Positions 26,016-36,385 of a stretch of 64,000 nucleotides of DNA are shown piece after piece; positions within the stretch are counted from its first letter, which is position 1; every line of letters begins with the position of its first letter. Position numbers and translations under genes: made by a program. The stretch comes from Platynereis dumerilii (taxonomy: Eukaryota > Annelida > Polychaeta > Phyllodocida > Nereididae), in contig JAPTHN010000001.1 in the NCBI GenBank assembly GCA_026936325.1, positions 97,541,859 to 97,605,858 on the forward strand, given 5' to 3'. Below the pieces are notes generated by a model. That model saw only the letters and a program-made list of their open reading frames with translations. It was not told where the DNA came from and searched no databases.

Positions 26016-26848
26016 CTGAAATGAACAAAAATAAACCTCGGTCACACATCTGTACTATTCATCAAAGTTCTCGTTTATTTAAGTTTTTTGACTTATCTTG
26101 AATACCACTTTATACTATCAGCAACAAACTCTTTTTCGATTACTTTTTACTCAATTTCCACAAGGTTGTTGAATTGACTCGATGGTATAGCACTACAGAA
26201 TGACACAAAAATACAAAATGTATTATCTCTAAGGAGTCAAACGGCTTGAAATAACACGAAATTTGAACCTCTGGGATTTCTTGAACATTTTTTTCCTCAT
26301 TATGAACTCGAGAGAAACCGGAGATCGACTCAGCCTAAACAGAGATTATATTTTGCACAAATAAATGGGGAAGAGAAACCGGTGAGTATTTGTTTATTTG
26401 CTAAGTACTGGAAGACTGGCAGAAGGTTGCAAAGGGCGACTGAGAGACATCCACCTGAGTACTTAAGACAACAACACTGGTAATCTCAGTGACCTTGCAG
26501 GCCCAGGTCACTAAGTGGAGCTCCAGGGAAAAGCCTGGTGGCAAGACACCCAATTATGCAGTTGGCACATCGCCATTGGGTTATTGCTTTTTAAATGCTT
26601 GATACCTTGATTAAGGATCCAGCTGTGAATTTCATAGCTTAAGTAAATCACAGCTATTAAGAAAGATGGGCAAAATGGGCCATAAACATGTTATCAGTGA
26701 TAGGTTTTGTCAACAGCGCATTACTTCATGAACTGATGACCCCGCGGGGTAATGAGTGCCCCGCGATAAATCACAGGTAAGTCCTGAGACCTCCCATTCG
26801 CACAAAGTTGCATCTTTATCAGATCTTTTGATCGTTGTTAAATTTTAC
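26016..26848 (-). other. Intron D-E (833 bp)
   Basis: Donor GTAAAA, acceptor TTCAG. No repeat or open frame of note. It contains a short GC patch with CCGCGG-like sequence near 26742-26764. Confidence 0.8.
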
Positions 26849-27077
26849 CTTCGAGGATGTTGTCGTCAGGGTTAGTGCCAGAGGGGAAGTTGACCATCAT
26901 GTTGTAGTCCACCATGTTGTCTTCCAGGGGCATGAGGGCCCCGCTCCAGCGAGGGATGGGGGTGGATCGTGGGGTGCTGCGGGGCGTGGCTACGGGCGAA
27001 GCGATCAAGCTCAGCGTGGTAGGGCTGAGCACTCCACTGATGGCATTCACCGGACTGATGTTGGGGTAGGTGAACAT
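26849..27077 (-). CDS. Exon D, conserved-looking S/T-P core of the same gene
   Basis: Internal exon of 229 nt: 76 codons plus one base. The acceptor is preceded by a strong polypyrimidine tract (CTTTCTGTTTCAG) and the donor is GAAG|GTAAAA after 26849. The peptide opens MFTYPNISPVNAISGVLSPT, passes through TLSLIASPVATPRSTPRSTP and IPRW, then an acidic Met-rich part (LEDNMVDYNMMVNF), and ends NPDDNILE. The regularly spaced SP/TP sites between Arg residues form the most information-rich block of the gene and are the best target for a homology search. The ATG at the exon start is internal, since the splice acceptor directly precedes it and exon C joins in phase 0. I do not recognise the family with confidence. 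Confidence 0.9.
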
Positions 27078-30000
27078 CTGAAACAGAAAGATAAACATAA
27101 GTATGGAGCATAGCAAATCTCATTTCCCTCATATGTAAGTTTACTGTTCGCCAAGTTATAACTTAAGAAACAATCCGTCCTGCATCATTCTCGTATCAGT
27201 TTGAACCAGCAAATACAGTTCTGAGTTGTTCACCAACCAAATAACCAATTTTTATGATACCGAATACTGATATGTCTCATCATCTCACCATGTAGGGCAA
27301 CATTCACAATTTCACATATCCTGACATTCTCACATTTATATTAAATCGTAAAACGCAGCAGCCAGGAGGGTAGACAGCAATAGCCAAGTGCCTTGGGGAT
27401 GACACAATCACATCTGACCATCTGCTTTCTGCTCCTGGCTGCTGAGGATAATGATGGGTCAAGATAATGCCCCGGGGGCAACATCTGCATTCATCTTCAA
27501 TCACCCTGTGCAACACATAGGGCAATTTGTAACAGCAATCACACAATCCAATCCCTTACTTATCAGTATAGTATCTGAATATTATCTACACAACTAGCCA
27601 CGAGCAATGTCTCAGCCTCCTGGGGTTAAATACACCTTCGAGATATTGACTGTCATCATGCTGAAATTTATACCACAAAATGATCTAAATTGTCAAGGAC
27701 TGCCAACTTTTGAAATTTTCAAAGCAATGACTTCAACATCTGAGGGATGAATTATGATATATTATGATAGCATCTCTTTCAGTTTGATGATAGCTTTGTG
27801 TCTCTGCAAGTATGCAAGTAAAGAATGGCCTCACTAAGAATAGACTTGAAAAGTATGAAAAAAGTCCCATTTCCAGGAGGATAAAGCAACAAAATATTTG
27901 GACTTCATTCCCATGAAAACAAACTTTATGTGCACAGCACGGTTGCTGGAGTGCAATGCAGCATGCTGAAGTATGTCTGTCATTTTCATAAACTTTTTCT
28001 CAGTGTTTATTTAATTTGCAAAAGCAAAACTGTAGCCATCCGGCAAGGTCTCGGCCACCCAGTTGCAGAGCAGAAAATGACACAGACAGGAATTCAAGGT
28101 GAGCGAAGGCGGGAATGAGAGATTTCCATTAATTGTGGAATAACACAGGAAGGTGCGGACAGGGCGACCTTGATTGGTGTTTGTCGTATGTTGAATGTAA
28201 ACTGCGAGTTCAGTTCATTCGTGATCAGTTTACTTTGGAGTCTGTCAGTATCTCAATCAACACGCTTCAACAAAACGCACTGCTCATCACCCGAGCTGCC
28301 CTTAGTCTCTTTCTTCCCCTTCTTGGCAAAAGCAACACAAAGAACCCTGGCACACTCTCCCCTTTCTTTCTAACCTGCATCTTTCTCTTTTTTCGCTGAG
28401 CAATCCCATACCTCGCGAGCCGAGAAGAGCCTGTGAGATGAGCCTGTGAGATGAGCCACTGATCTAATGCGTTAACTTAAAACTACTCGGGAGTCGGAGG
28501 AGATCTCCAGTCTGAGAAGATGGCTCCCCCAACACCAGCCAAAAACAAAAGCTCTTCTTTGTTTCCTCCTGTTTTTGCCATTTCGACCTTGCCCCCTGCA
28601 CTTTCTATACCTCTTGTCATGTTTTGAAAGATCTAATCAAGCTCCAGCATCCATCAAGCCCTTGATGTTCATTTTGGCAGACTCCTGCAGTTGCTATCTG
28701 CTGGGAATCAAGCTTTATTAGCCCTGACTGGAGCTGACTGGAGTCAGTCCCAATAAGAAGAGGAGGGTAATGGCTGAGGCATTTGAGGGTGGGGAGGGGG
28801 GTAACAACAATGGTAATACTCCATAAAGTGAGGCACACAATGGCTTATCTTATTATATATGATGCATTGGGTTTACTTATCAAATGGGTCAAATATGTGA
28901 GTGTTGTGTTAATGTTTGTGTTTTACTGTGTGCTTATGAATCATAAGACTAACCAATGGTGACTGGAATGCTGACAGGGTCTTCTGGTACAAAGGTGGTT
29001 TACTTGGTCGATCTGGGACTAATTTGTGGCAGTCTCAACACTAATGTTATGTGAGGTGGCCTGGAGCTGTGAACAAATGGACCTGAGAAAATGTGGGAAG
29101 AGGGTGAAAGAAAAAAAAATCTTGCTAATGCTTAGTTTTTGGATGCCTTGGTGTTGTAGGTGCCAACATTTGGAGAATGGACTCTCAAAACTGTTTTTAA
29201 TATTTTTTTAGCATCACTTAATTAACATTTAACATGCTCCTGATACTACCAACAATAGTGGCAATTTTGATTCTCATTGTGGGTGTCTGAGCATAGAGGT
29301 GCCAAGTCCTGACACCAGTGCCACACCATCTGACACCACAAGGACATTGTGTGGGATTGTGTGGGCTTCTTGAATCTGTGAGACCTTCGTGAGACATGAA
29401 GACGTCACATGACTCTCAGGCCACCATGGGCATTTTCTCAGTGGCTTCAGAGGGCCATTGTCAGGGGGAGACTTCCTGGTGGTGGTGAGATTCAGGTGGT
29501 GATCTCAGGTGTAACTTTGAGGAGGTGATACTATTGTGGTTACTACTGGTTAGTGGGGTTTAATAAAAGGGCGAAGACTTAGTGGGAAATCTAGATACAA
29601 TTCAGTAAGGATGATGAGGAGATCCAGCAGCAGCAGATATGTACAACTATGGAGACTTCTCTGGTGAGAGATGTACATGTCCCACTCCAAGAAGCCACTT
29701 TTCAAGCCAGATATGTCAATGCCACAGAAGTGGCTGGCCCTCACAGAAGTGGACAACCATCAGAGAGATGCCTTACAATGTAGATCCACATAGGATGGCC
29801 TATATGATGATGATGATGATGATGATGGGGAGAGATGCAGCTGCTGTGTTTGGGGATGAGGGGGTGATTCTGCTGCTGCTGCTGTTACTGACTGGTGACA
29901 GAAGGTGTACTGACAAGGCACCTCACAAATGGGTCTTTGGCGTGTGGTGCTTCTTGCCATGCATGCAGTTGCTATGCGCACATATGGCCAAGTATGAGAC

Positions 30001-32130
30001 TGGTCGGTCCACCCAAAGTGCCCTCATGCAGCGCTGGTCAGTCGTGGTGGTCAGTCATGGCTGCCTACCACTGGTTAACTACTACTCTACAAGCACCACT
30101 GAACATGTACGATGTATAAAGCATTGCAATGAGTGTAGAACCTGTATGACCAATGGTCTTTGGGTGCTGGTACCACTTCAGAACTTTTCAGTTCACTTAC
30201 CAGAAAATAACCCCCCAGATAATCTTGAATAATCTGAAAACATGTTTTCAATGTTTGCTGGTTATCTTCATGACGTCTGGCACACCAAATTCTGGGATTT
30301 ACTGTCATCCGCAGTGAAATGAGTTGTCCCATCCTAAAGACTCATTTGGTCACACAGTTTATACACAAGACAACATCTAATAACATTGTCACACAGCAAG
30401 TGCACCTAAGCCAGTTGTGGTCCCTCTTCTCTTCACCCTCCTGGAATTGGTTAGGATCCAGTTAGGATCTAGTTAGGAGTCAGTCATAATGCGGATGATC
30501 CAAGTGTCTATTCGGATCTATTCAGTTCTGCCCACCTCTATTCAGGTCTGTGTTTGCTTCAGTCTGTTCCTACTCATCTCATGAATAAGTTGCATGTCAA
30601 TCAAGTCACTCTATTGATTGGCCTTCTTAATTAACCAGCCCAGCCTGCCACTCAGTGCCTCTGCCTGGTCCTTTGATGAAGCTGCGTGAGAGGGCCAAGG
30701 GTCTGGACCAGAGGTCTGGACGGCCAAGGTCCATTGATGACCCCCCACACCCTCCACCCTGCAATCAGCTGACCCCTGCTCCCCTTCTTCCTGGCCCCTT
30801 CCCTGGCAAATCACCCCTTCAACAAATCACCCCTTCCGTGTGACAATAGCACATAAGTCACCAGCCCTCCCACTTTTCCCCTTCCCCCCAAATAACCATC
30901 TTTAACGGTCTTTATGGCTCTTTTGCTTGTTCAATCCTTGTCCAATGCAGGTCTTTAGTGGTTAATGGGTTTGTCCAAAACTAAGGGCTGCTAGTTTACA
31001 GGGTAAATATTAGGGAGGGGGAGGTCATTCGTCATTTTTGAAGGTTAAACACCACATGATTTTGAGTCTTGTTTTGGAGTCTTTGGAGTCCTACTGTGTG
31101 ATTCTTTAACTGGATCTCTAAACTGCAAATTTAAGAGGACAACTGCAGGGATCAATCAGTTTTAAGACTTCTTTCTGTTGTTTGGGGGATCTTGGCCAAT
31201 GCTTTGTCTGTCTTTGCTCTGCAAAGGACCCTAAGGACCCCTCGTGCTGGGAGGCCTCAGAGAGAAGGACCTAGCAGTGCAATGAAATGCAAAAGAAAAT
31301 GAAGGAAACACAAAATACGAACTGAAAGTAACTGAAAGTAACTGAAACGCAATGTACATTTATGAAGTTCTATGGTTGATCATGTAGGCCATTGTTTGAT
31401 GGTGGCGAGGTGGTTGAGGGTGTCAAGTGCAAGTGCAATGGGAGTGCAAGTGGAGTGCAACAATCAAAAGAGACAGAGAAAGAGTAAAGCCATTCCCCAG
31501 GCTGTTATACATACAAGAGACCACCAGATGCCCCATCAACCAATACAATGAAATAGAGCTACACATAAAAATAGAAAACAACCAAGAAAAGAAATGCATG
31601 ATGAAGAGAAACCAACCCAGTTGCATAACAAGCTAAAAGATAAGGAGGTGCTGCTGCTAGCTGCTGTGCTGGCCTGCGGCTGGTTGCTGAGCATGACAAT
31701 TGCTGTGCTGCATGACACTGTATGGCATCAAGGATGACACTGTGAGTTACTGTACAGCTCTGTACGACAATTCTGCCATGCAGGACCATGTGGCAGCTCT
31801 GTAACACAGTTCTGCTACTAGCTCTGCATGACAGCTACTGTACAGCTCGGCACGAGAGCTTGGCATGACATCCTCGATGACACAGCATTGCAGCTCTGTA
31901 TGACAGCTCCGCATGACAGGACTGTACAGCTCCCGTATGACAGTCACTATACAGCTCTGAAACACAGCCCTGCGACACAGCACTGTACAACAACTCAGCA
32001 TGACAGTTCAACATGGCAGGTCCAGCTGGGCATGACAACCAGCCAGCTAGCAGCAACAGTACGAGGCTTGCTTTGCGAGAGTGCATTGCTGATGGCTGCT
32101 GCTGCTTCTAGGCCATGACAGCATACTGAC
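27078..32130 (-). other. Intron C-D (5.05 kb)
   Basis: Donor GTCAGT at 32130, acceptor TTTCAG at 27078. It holds a short ATG/GAT microsatellite at 29803-29827 and a degenerate 13-bp tandem array at about 31690-32030 close to exon C. No transposon ends were recognised. A 197-codon plus-strand open frame at 29639-30232 runs antisense through the microsatellite and a CTG run and is not treated as a gene. Confidence 0.75.
31690..32030. repeat. Degenerate 13-bp tandem repeat next to exon C
   Basis: Imperfect repetition of AGCTCTGTATGAC and variants (AGCTCCGCATGAC, AGCCCTGCGACAC, AGCACTGTACAAC) across about 340 bp, roughly 25 units. The unit and its variants are visible by eye from 31800 onward; the left edge is approximate. 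Confidence 0.65.
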
Positions 32131-32273
32131 CTGCGGAGGCTGTGGGTGTATGTGTGCAAAGGCATGCTCCGAGCGACCCTGCAACACTGTGTAAGGACTC
32201 GACACAATACCTCGATTTAACGGCGGACTGCTGGGCGATGACGACGTGCCCCCGCTCGGTGAACTGCTCGACG
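32131..32273 (-). CDS. Exon C, Ser-rich segment of the same gene
   Basis: Internal exon of 143 nt. The acceptor is CTTTTGCAG before 32273 and the donor is CCGCAG|GTCAGT after 32131. The first two bases complete the Thr codon begun in exon B. The frame then gives 48 codons ending exactly in phase 0, matching exon D. The peptide is a Ser/Pro/Gly stretch (SSSSPSGGTSSSPSSPPLNR) followed by GIVSSPYTVLQGRSEHAFAH and IHPQPPQ. A weaker internal GT at 32211-32212 (CGAG|GTATTG) would end the exon in phase 1 and put exon D in a frame with an early stop, so I chose the downstream donor. A degenerate 13-bp tandem repeat lies just downstream in the intron. Confidence 0.8.
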
Positions 32274-32609
32274 CTGCAAAAGAGAAGAGAGATATATATT
32301 AGATATCTTGCAAAAAAGACAAGGAGCAACATTCTTTGTAGAAATCAGTAATAGTTTACATACCAATTACAAGAATTAATACTAGAATGGAGTGCATGAG
32401 ATGCACTAAAGTATCTCTGCTAGCAAAATAAATAGATTCTATTTGACTCGTCTTGAACTAAATAATTTTTGGTAGGGATCTCTCAATGAGGTGTTGCTTT
32501 GATTTAGGAATGAATATTTGGTGAAATATACTAGATGGGAGCATTACGAGCAGGGGGTCAGCAGTGATTGCAAGACAGATAGTGTTTGCTGTAAGTCATA
32601 AAAACTTTG

Positions 32610-33132
32610 ACCCCTAGGGTTAGCCCATACCTATGGGTGTCCCCTGAAGTGGCCCCTCCCATTGGGATTCCCCGTGGGTGCCCCGACCCTTTGGATATCC
32701 TCGGGGTGCCCTCACCCTTGGGGTATTCCCCGAGCGTACCCCTCCCTTTGGGTATCCCCCAGGGGTGCCTCACCCTTGGGGTGTCTGTCCCCTGGGGTTG
32801 CCCCCGCCTTTTGGGTATACCAGGGGTACCCCCCATGCTTGGGGTATCCCCAGGGATGCCTCACCCTTGGGGTATCCCCCAGGGGTGCCCCCACCCTTGG
32901 GGTATCCCACGGGGGTACCCCCATCCTTGGGGTATGCCCGGGTTGCTCCCACCCTAGGGGTATCCCCAAGGGGTGCCCCCACCCTTTTGATATCCCTGGG
33001 GTGCCCCCACCTTTGGGGTATCCCAAGGGGTGCCCCCACCTTTGGGGTATCCCCAGGGGTACCCCCACCCTTTGGGTACCCCCCATGGGGTATCCCCCGG
33101 AGAAGCCCTAATCTTTGGGGTATCCCCGGGGT
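32610..33132. repeat. Degenerate minisatellite, unit about 29 bp, about 18 copies
   Basis: Units of roughly 28-30 bp built on CTTGGGGTATCCCC then AGGGGTGCCCCCACC, with considerable divergence between copies. The right side (32850-33100) is the most regular. It abuts the 22-bp array directly. Open frames across it come from the absence of stops in the unit and are not coding. Confidence 0.85.
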
Positions 33133-36100
33133 CCCCATGTCCGCGGGGGTAAGTGCCCATGTCCGCGGGGGTAAGTGCCCATGTCCGCGGGGGTAAGTGC
33201 CCATGTCCGCGGGGGTAAGTGCCCATGTCCGCGGGGGTAAGTGCCCATGTCCGCGGGGGTAAGTGCCCATGTCCGAGGGGGTAAGTGCCCATGTCCGAGG
33301 GGGTAAGTCCCCATGTCCGCGGGGGTAAGTGCCCATGTCCGCGGGGGTAAGTGCCCATGTCCGAGGGGGTAAGTGCCCATGTCCGAGGGGGTAAGTGCCC
33401 ATGTCCGCGGGGGTAAGTGCCCATGTCCGCGGGGGTAAGCGCCCATGTCCGCGGGGGTAAGCGCCCATGTCCGCGGGGGTAAGCGCCCATGTCCGCGGGG
33501 GTAAGCGCCCATGTCCGCGGGGGTAAGCGCCCATGTCCGCGGGGGTAAGTGCCCATGTCCGCGGGGGTAAGTGCCCATGTCCGCGGGGGTAAGTGCCAAT
33601 GTCCGCGGGGGTAAGTGCCCATGTCCGCGGGGGTAAGTGCCCATGTCCGCGGGGGTAAGTGCCCATGTCCGCGGGGGTAAGCGCCCATGTCCGCGGGGGA
33701 AAGCGCCCATGTCCGCGGGGGTAAGCGCCCATGTCCGCGGGGGTAAGCGCCCATGTCCGAGGGGGTAAGCGCCCATGTCCGCGGGGGTAAGCGCCCATGT
33801 CCGCGGGGGTAAGCGCCCATGTCCGCGGGGGTAAGCGCCCATGTCCGCGGGGGTAAGCGCCCATGTCCGCGGGGGTAAGTGCCCATGTCCGCGGGGGTAA
33901 GTGCCCATGTCCGCGGGGGTAAGTGCCCATGTCCGCGGGGGTAAGTGCCCATGTCCGCGGGGGTAAGTGCCCATGTCCGCGGGGGTAAGTGCCCATTGTC
34001 CGCGGGGGTAAGTCCCCATGTCCGCGGGGGTAAGTGCCCATGTCCGCGAAGTGCCCATGTCCGCGAAGTGCCCATGTCCGCGGGGGTAAGTGCCCATGTC
34101 CGCGGGGGTAAGTGCCCACGTCCGCGGGGGTAAGTGCCCACGTCCGCGGGGGTAAGTGCCCACGTCCGCGGGGGTAAGTGCCCACGTCCGCGGGGGTAAG
34201 TGCCCATGTCCGCGGGGGTAAGTGCCCATGTCCGCGGGGGTAAGTCCCCATGTCCGCGGGGGTAAGTCCCCATGTCCGCGGGGGTAAGTGCCCATGTCCG
34301 CGGGGGTAAGTGCCCATGTCCGCGGGGGTAAGTGCCCATGTCCGCGGGGGTAAGTGCCCATGTCCGCGGGGGTAAGTGCCCATGTCCGAGGGGGTAAGTG
34401 CCCATGTCCGAGGGGGTAAGTGCCCATGTCCGAGGGGGTAAGTGCCCATGTCCGAGGGGGTAAGTCCCCATGTCCGCGGGGGTAAGTGCCCATGTCCGCG
34501 GGGGTAAGTGCCCATGTCCGAGGGGGTAAGTGCCCATGTCCGAGGGGGTAAGTGCCCATGTCCGCGGGGGTAAGTGCCCATGTCCGCGGGGGGTAAGTGC
34601 CCATGTCCGCGGGGGTAAGTGCCCATGTCCGCGGGGGTAAGTGCCCATGTCCGCGGGGGAAAGCGCCCATGTCCGCGGGGGTAAGCGCCCATGTCCGCGG
34701 GGGTAAGCGCCCATGTCCGAGGGGGTAAGCGCCCATGTCCGCGGGGGTACGCGCCCATGTCCGCGGGGGTAAGCGCCCATGTCCGCGGGGGTAAGCGCCC
34801 ATGTCCGCGGGGGTAAGCGCCCATGTCCGCGGGGGTAAGCGCCCATGTCCGCGGGGGTAAGCGCCCATGTCCGCGGGGGTAAGCGCCCGTGTCCGCGGGG
34901 GTAAGCGCCCGTGTCCGCGGGGGTAAGAGCCCATGTCCGCGGGGGTAAGTGCCCATGTCCGCGGGGGTAAGTGCCCATGTCCGCGGGGGTAAGTGCCCAT
35001 GTCCGCGGGGGTAAGTGCCCATGTCCGCGGGGGTAAGTGCCCATGTCCGCGGGGGTAAGTGCCCATGTCCGCGGGGGTAAGTGCCCATGTCCGCGGGGGT
35101 AAGTGCCCATGTCCGCGGGGGTAAGTGCCCATGTCCGCGGGGGTAAGTGCCCATGTCCGCGGGGGTAAGTGCCCATGTCCGCGGGGGTAAGTGCCCATTG
35201 TCCGCGGGGGTAAGTGCCCATTGTCCGCGGGGGTAAGTGCCCATGTCCGCGGGGTAAGTGCCCATGTCCGCGGGGGTAAGTGCCCATGTCCGCGGGGGTA
35301 AGTGCCCATGTCCGCGGGGGTAAGTGCCCATGTCCGCGGGGGTAAGTGCCCATGTCCGCGGGGGTAAGTCCCCACGTCCGCGGGGGTAAGTGCCCATGTC
35401 CGCGGGGGTAAGTGCCCATGTCCGCGGGGGTAAGTGCCCATGTCCGCGGGGGTAAGTCCCCATGTCCGCGGGGGTAAGTCCCCATGTCCGCGGGGGTAAG
35501 TGCCCATGTCCGCGGGGGTAAGTGCCCATGTCCGCGGGGGTAAGTGCCCATGTCCGCGGGGGTAAGTGCCCATGTCCGCGGGGGTAAGTGCCCATGTCCG
35601 AGGGGGTAAGTGCCCATGTCCGAGGGGGTAAGTGCCCATGTCCGAGGGGGTAAGTGCCCATGTCCGAGGGGGTAAGTCCCCATGTCCGCGGGGGTAAGTG
35701 CCCATGTCCGAGGGGGTAAGTGCCCACGTCCGCGGGGGTAAGTGCCCACGTCCGCGGGGGTTAGTGCCCACGTCCGCGGGGGTAAGTGCCCACGTCCGCG
35801 GGGGTAAGTGCCCATGTCCGCGGGGGTAAGTGCCCATGTCCGCGGGGGTAAGTGCCCATGTCCGCGGGGGTAAGTGCCCATGTCCGCGGGGGTAAGTGCC
35901 CATGTCCGCGGGGGTAAGTGCCCATGTCCGCGGGGGTAAGTGCCCATGTCCGCGGGGGTAAGTGCCCATGTCCGCGGGGGTAAGTGCCCATGTCCGCGGG
36001 GGTAAGTGCCCATGTCCGCGGGGGTAAGTGCCCATGTCCGCGGGGGTAAGTGCCCATGTCCGCGGGGGTAAGTGCCCATGTCCGCGGGGGTAAGTGCCCA

Positions 36101-36312
36101 TGTCCGCGGGGGTAAGTGCCCATGGCCGCGGGGGTAAGTCCCCATGTCCGCGGGGGTAAGTGCCCATGTCCGCGGGGGTAAGTGCCCATGTCCGCGGGGG
36201 TAAGTGCCCATGTCCGCGGGGGTAAGTCCCCATGTCCGCGGGGGTAAGTGCCCATGTCCGCGGGGGTAAGTGCCCATGTCCGCCGTGTCCGCGGGGGTAA
36301 GTCCCCATGTCT
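33133..36312. repeat. Large 22-bp minisatellite, about 145 copies
   Basis: The unit reads GTAAGTGCCCATGTCCGC followed by four or five G; successive GTAAG starts at 33149 and 33171 give the 22-bp period. Total length is about 3.18 kb. Variant units are GTAAGC in place of GTAAGT, GTCCGAGG for GTCCGCGG, AAGTCCCC for AAGTGCCC and CACGTCC for CATGTCC. They occur in blocks that recur about every 1.0-1.2 kb, for example GGGGGAAAGCGCCC at about 33700 and 34660. Nearly every unit carries a SacII-type CCGCGG. Because 22 is not a multiple of 3 and no register contains a stop, all three minus frames stay open for 985-1107 codons as a 22-residue periodic peptide; I regard these as artefacts. Confidence 0.97.
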
Positions 36313-36315
36313 AGC

Positions 36316-36385
36316 AGAGCTAATTAAATATCAGCTCCCCTAGTGGTGATAGAGCTAATTAAATATCAGCTCCCCTAGTGGTGAT
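36316..36385 (+). repeat. 35-bp direct duplication at the edge of the minisatellite
   Basis: Two exact head-to-tail copies, each beginning AGAGCTAATTAAATATCAGC and ending GGTGAT, immediately right of the 22-bp array. Confidence 0.9.

Noticed and set aside
29639-30232. 197-codon plus-strand open frame
   Set aside because: Antisense within intron C-D. It contains ATG and CTG runs, has no domain-like sequence and no splice context.
32770-36308. Three overlapping minus-strand open frames of 985-1107 codons
   Set aside because: They are the three registers of one 22-bp tandem repeat without stops. The periodic 22-residue peptide is identical in all frames, the region is intronic, and there are no splice or start signals.
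33133-36312. CRISPR-like array
   Set aside because: The repeats are contiguous with no unique spacers, in a eukaryotic intron.
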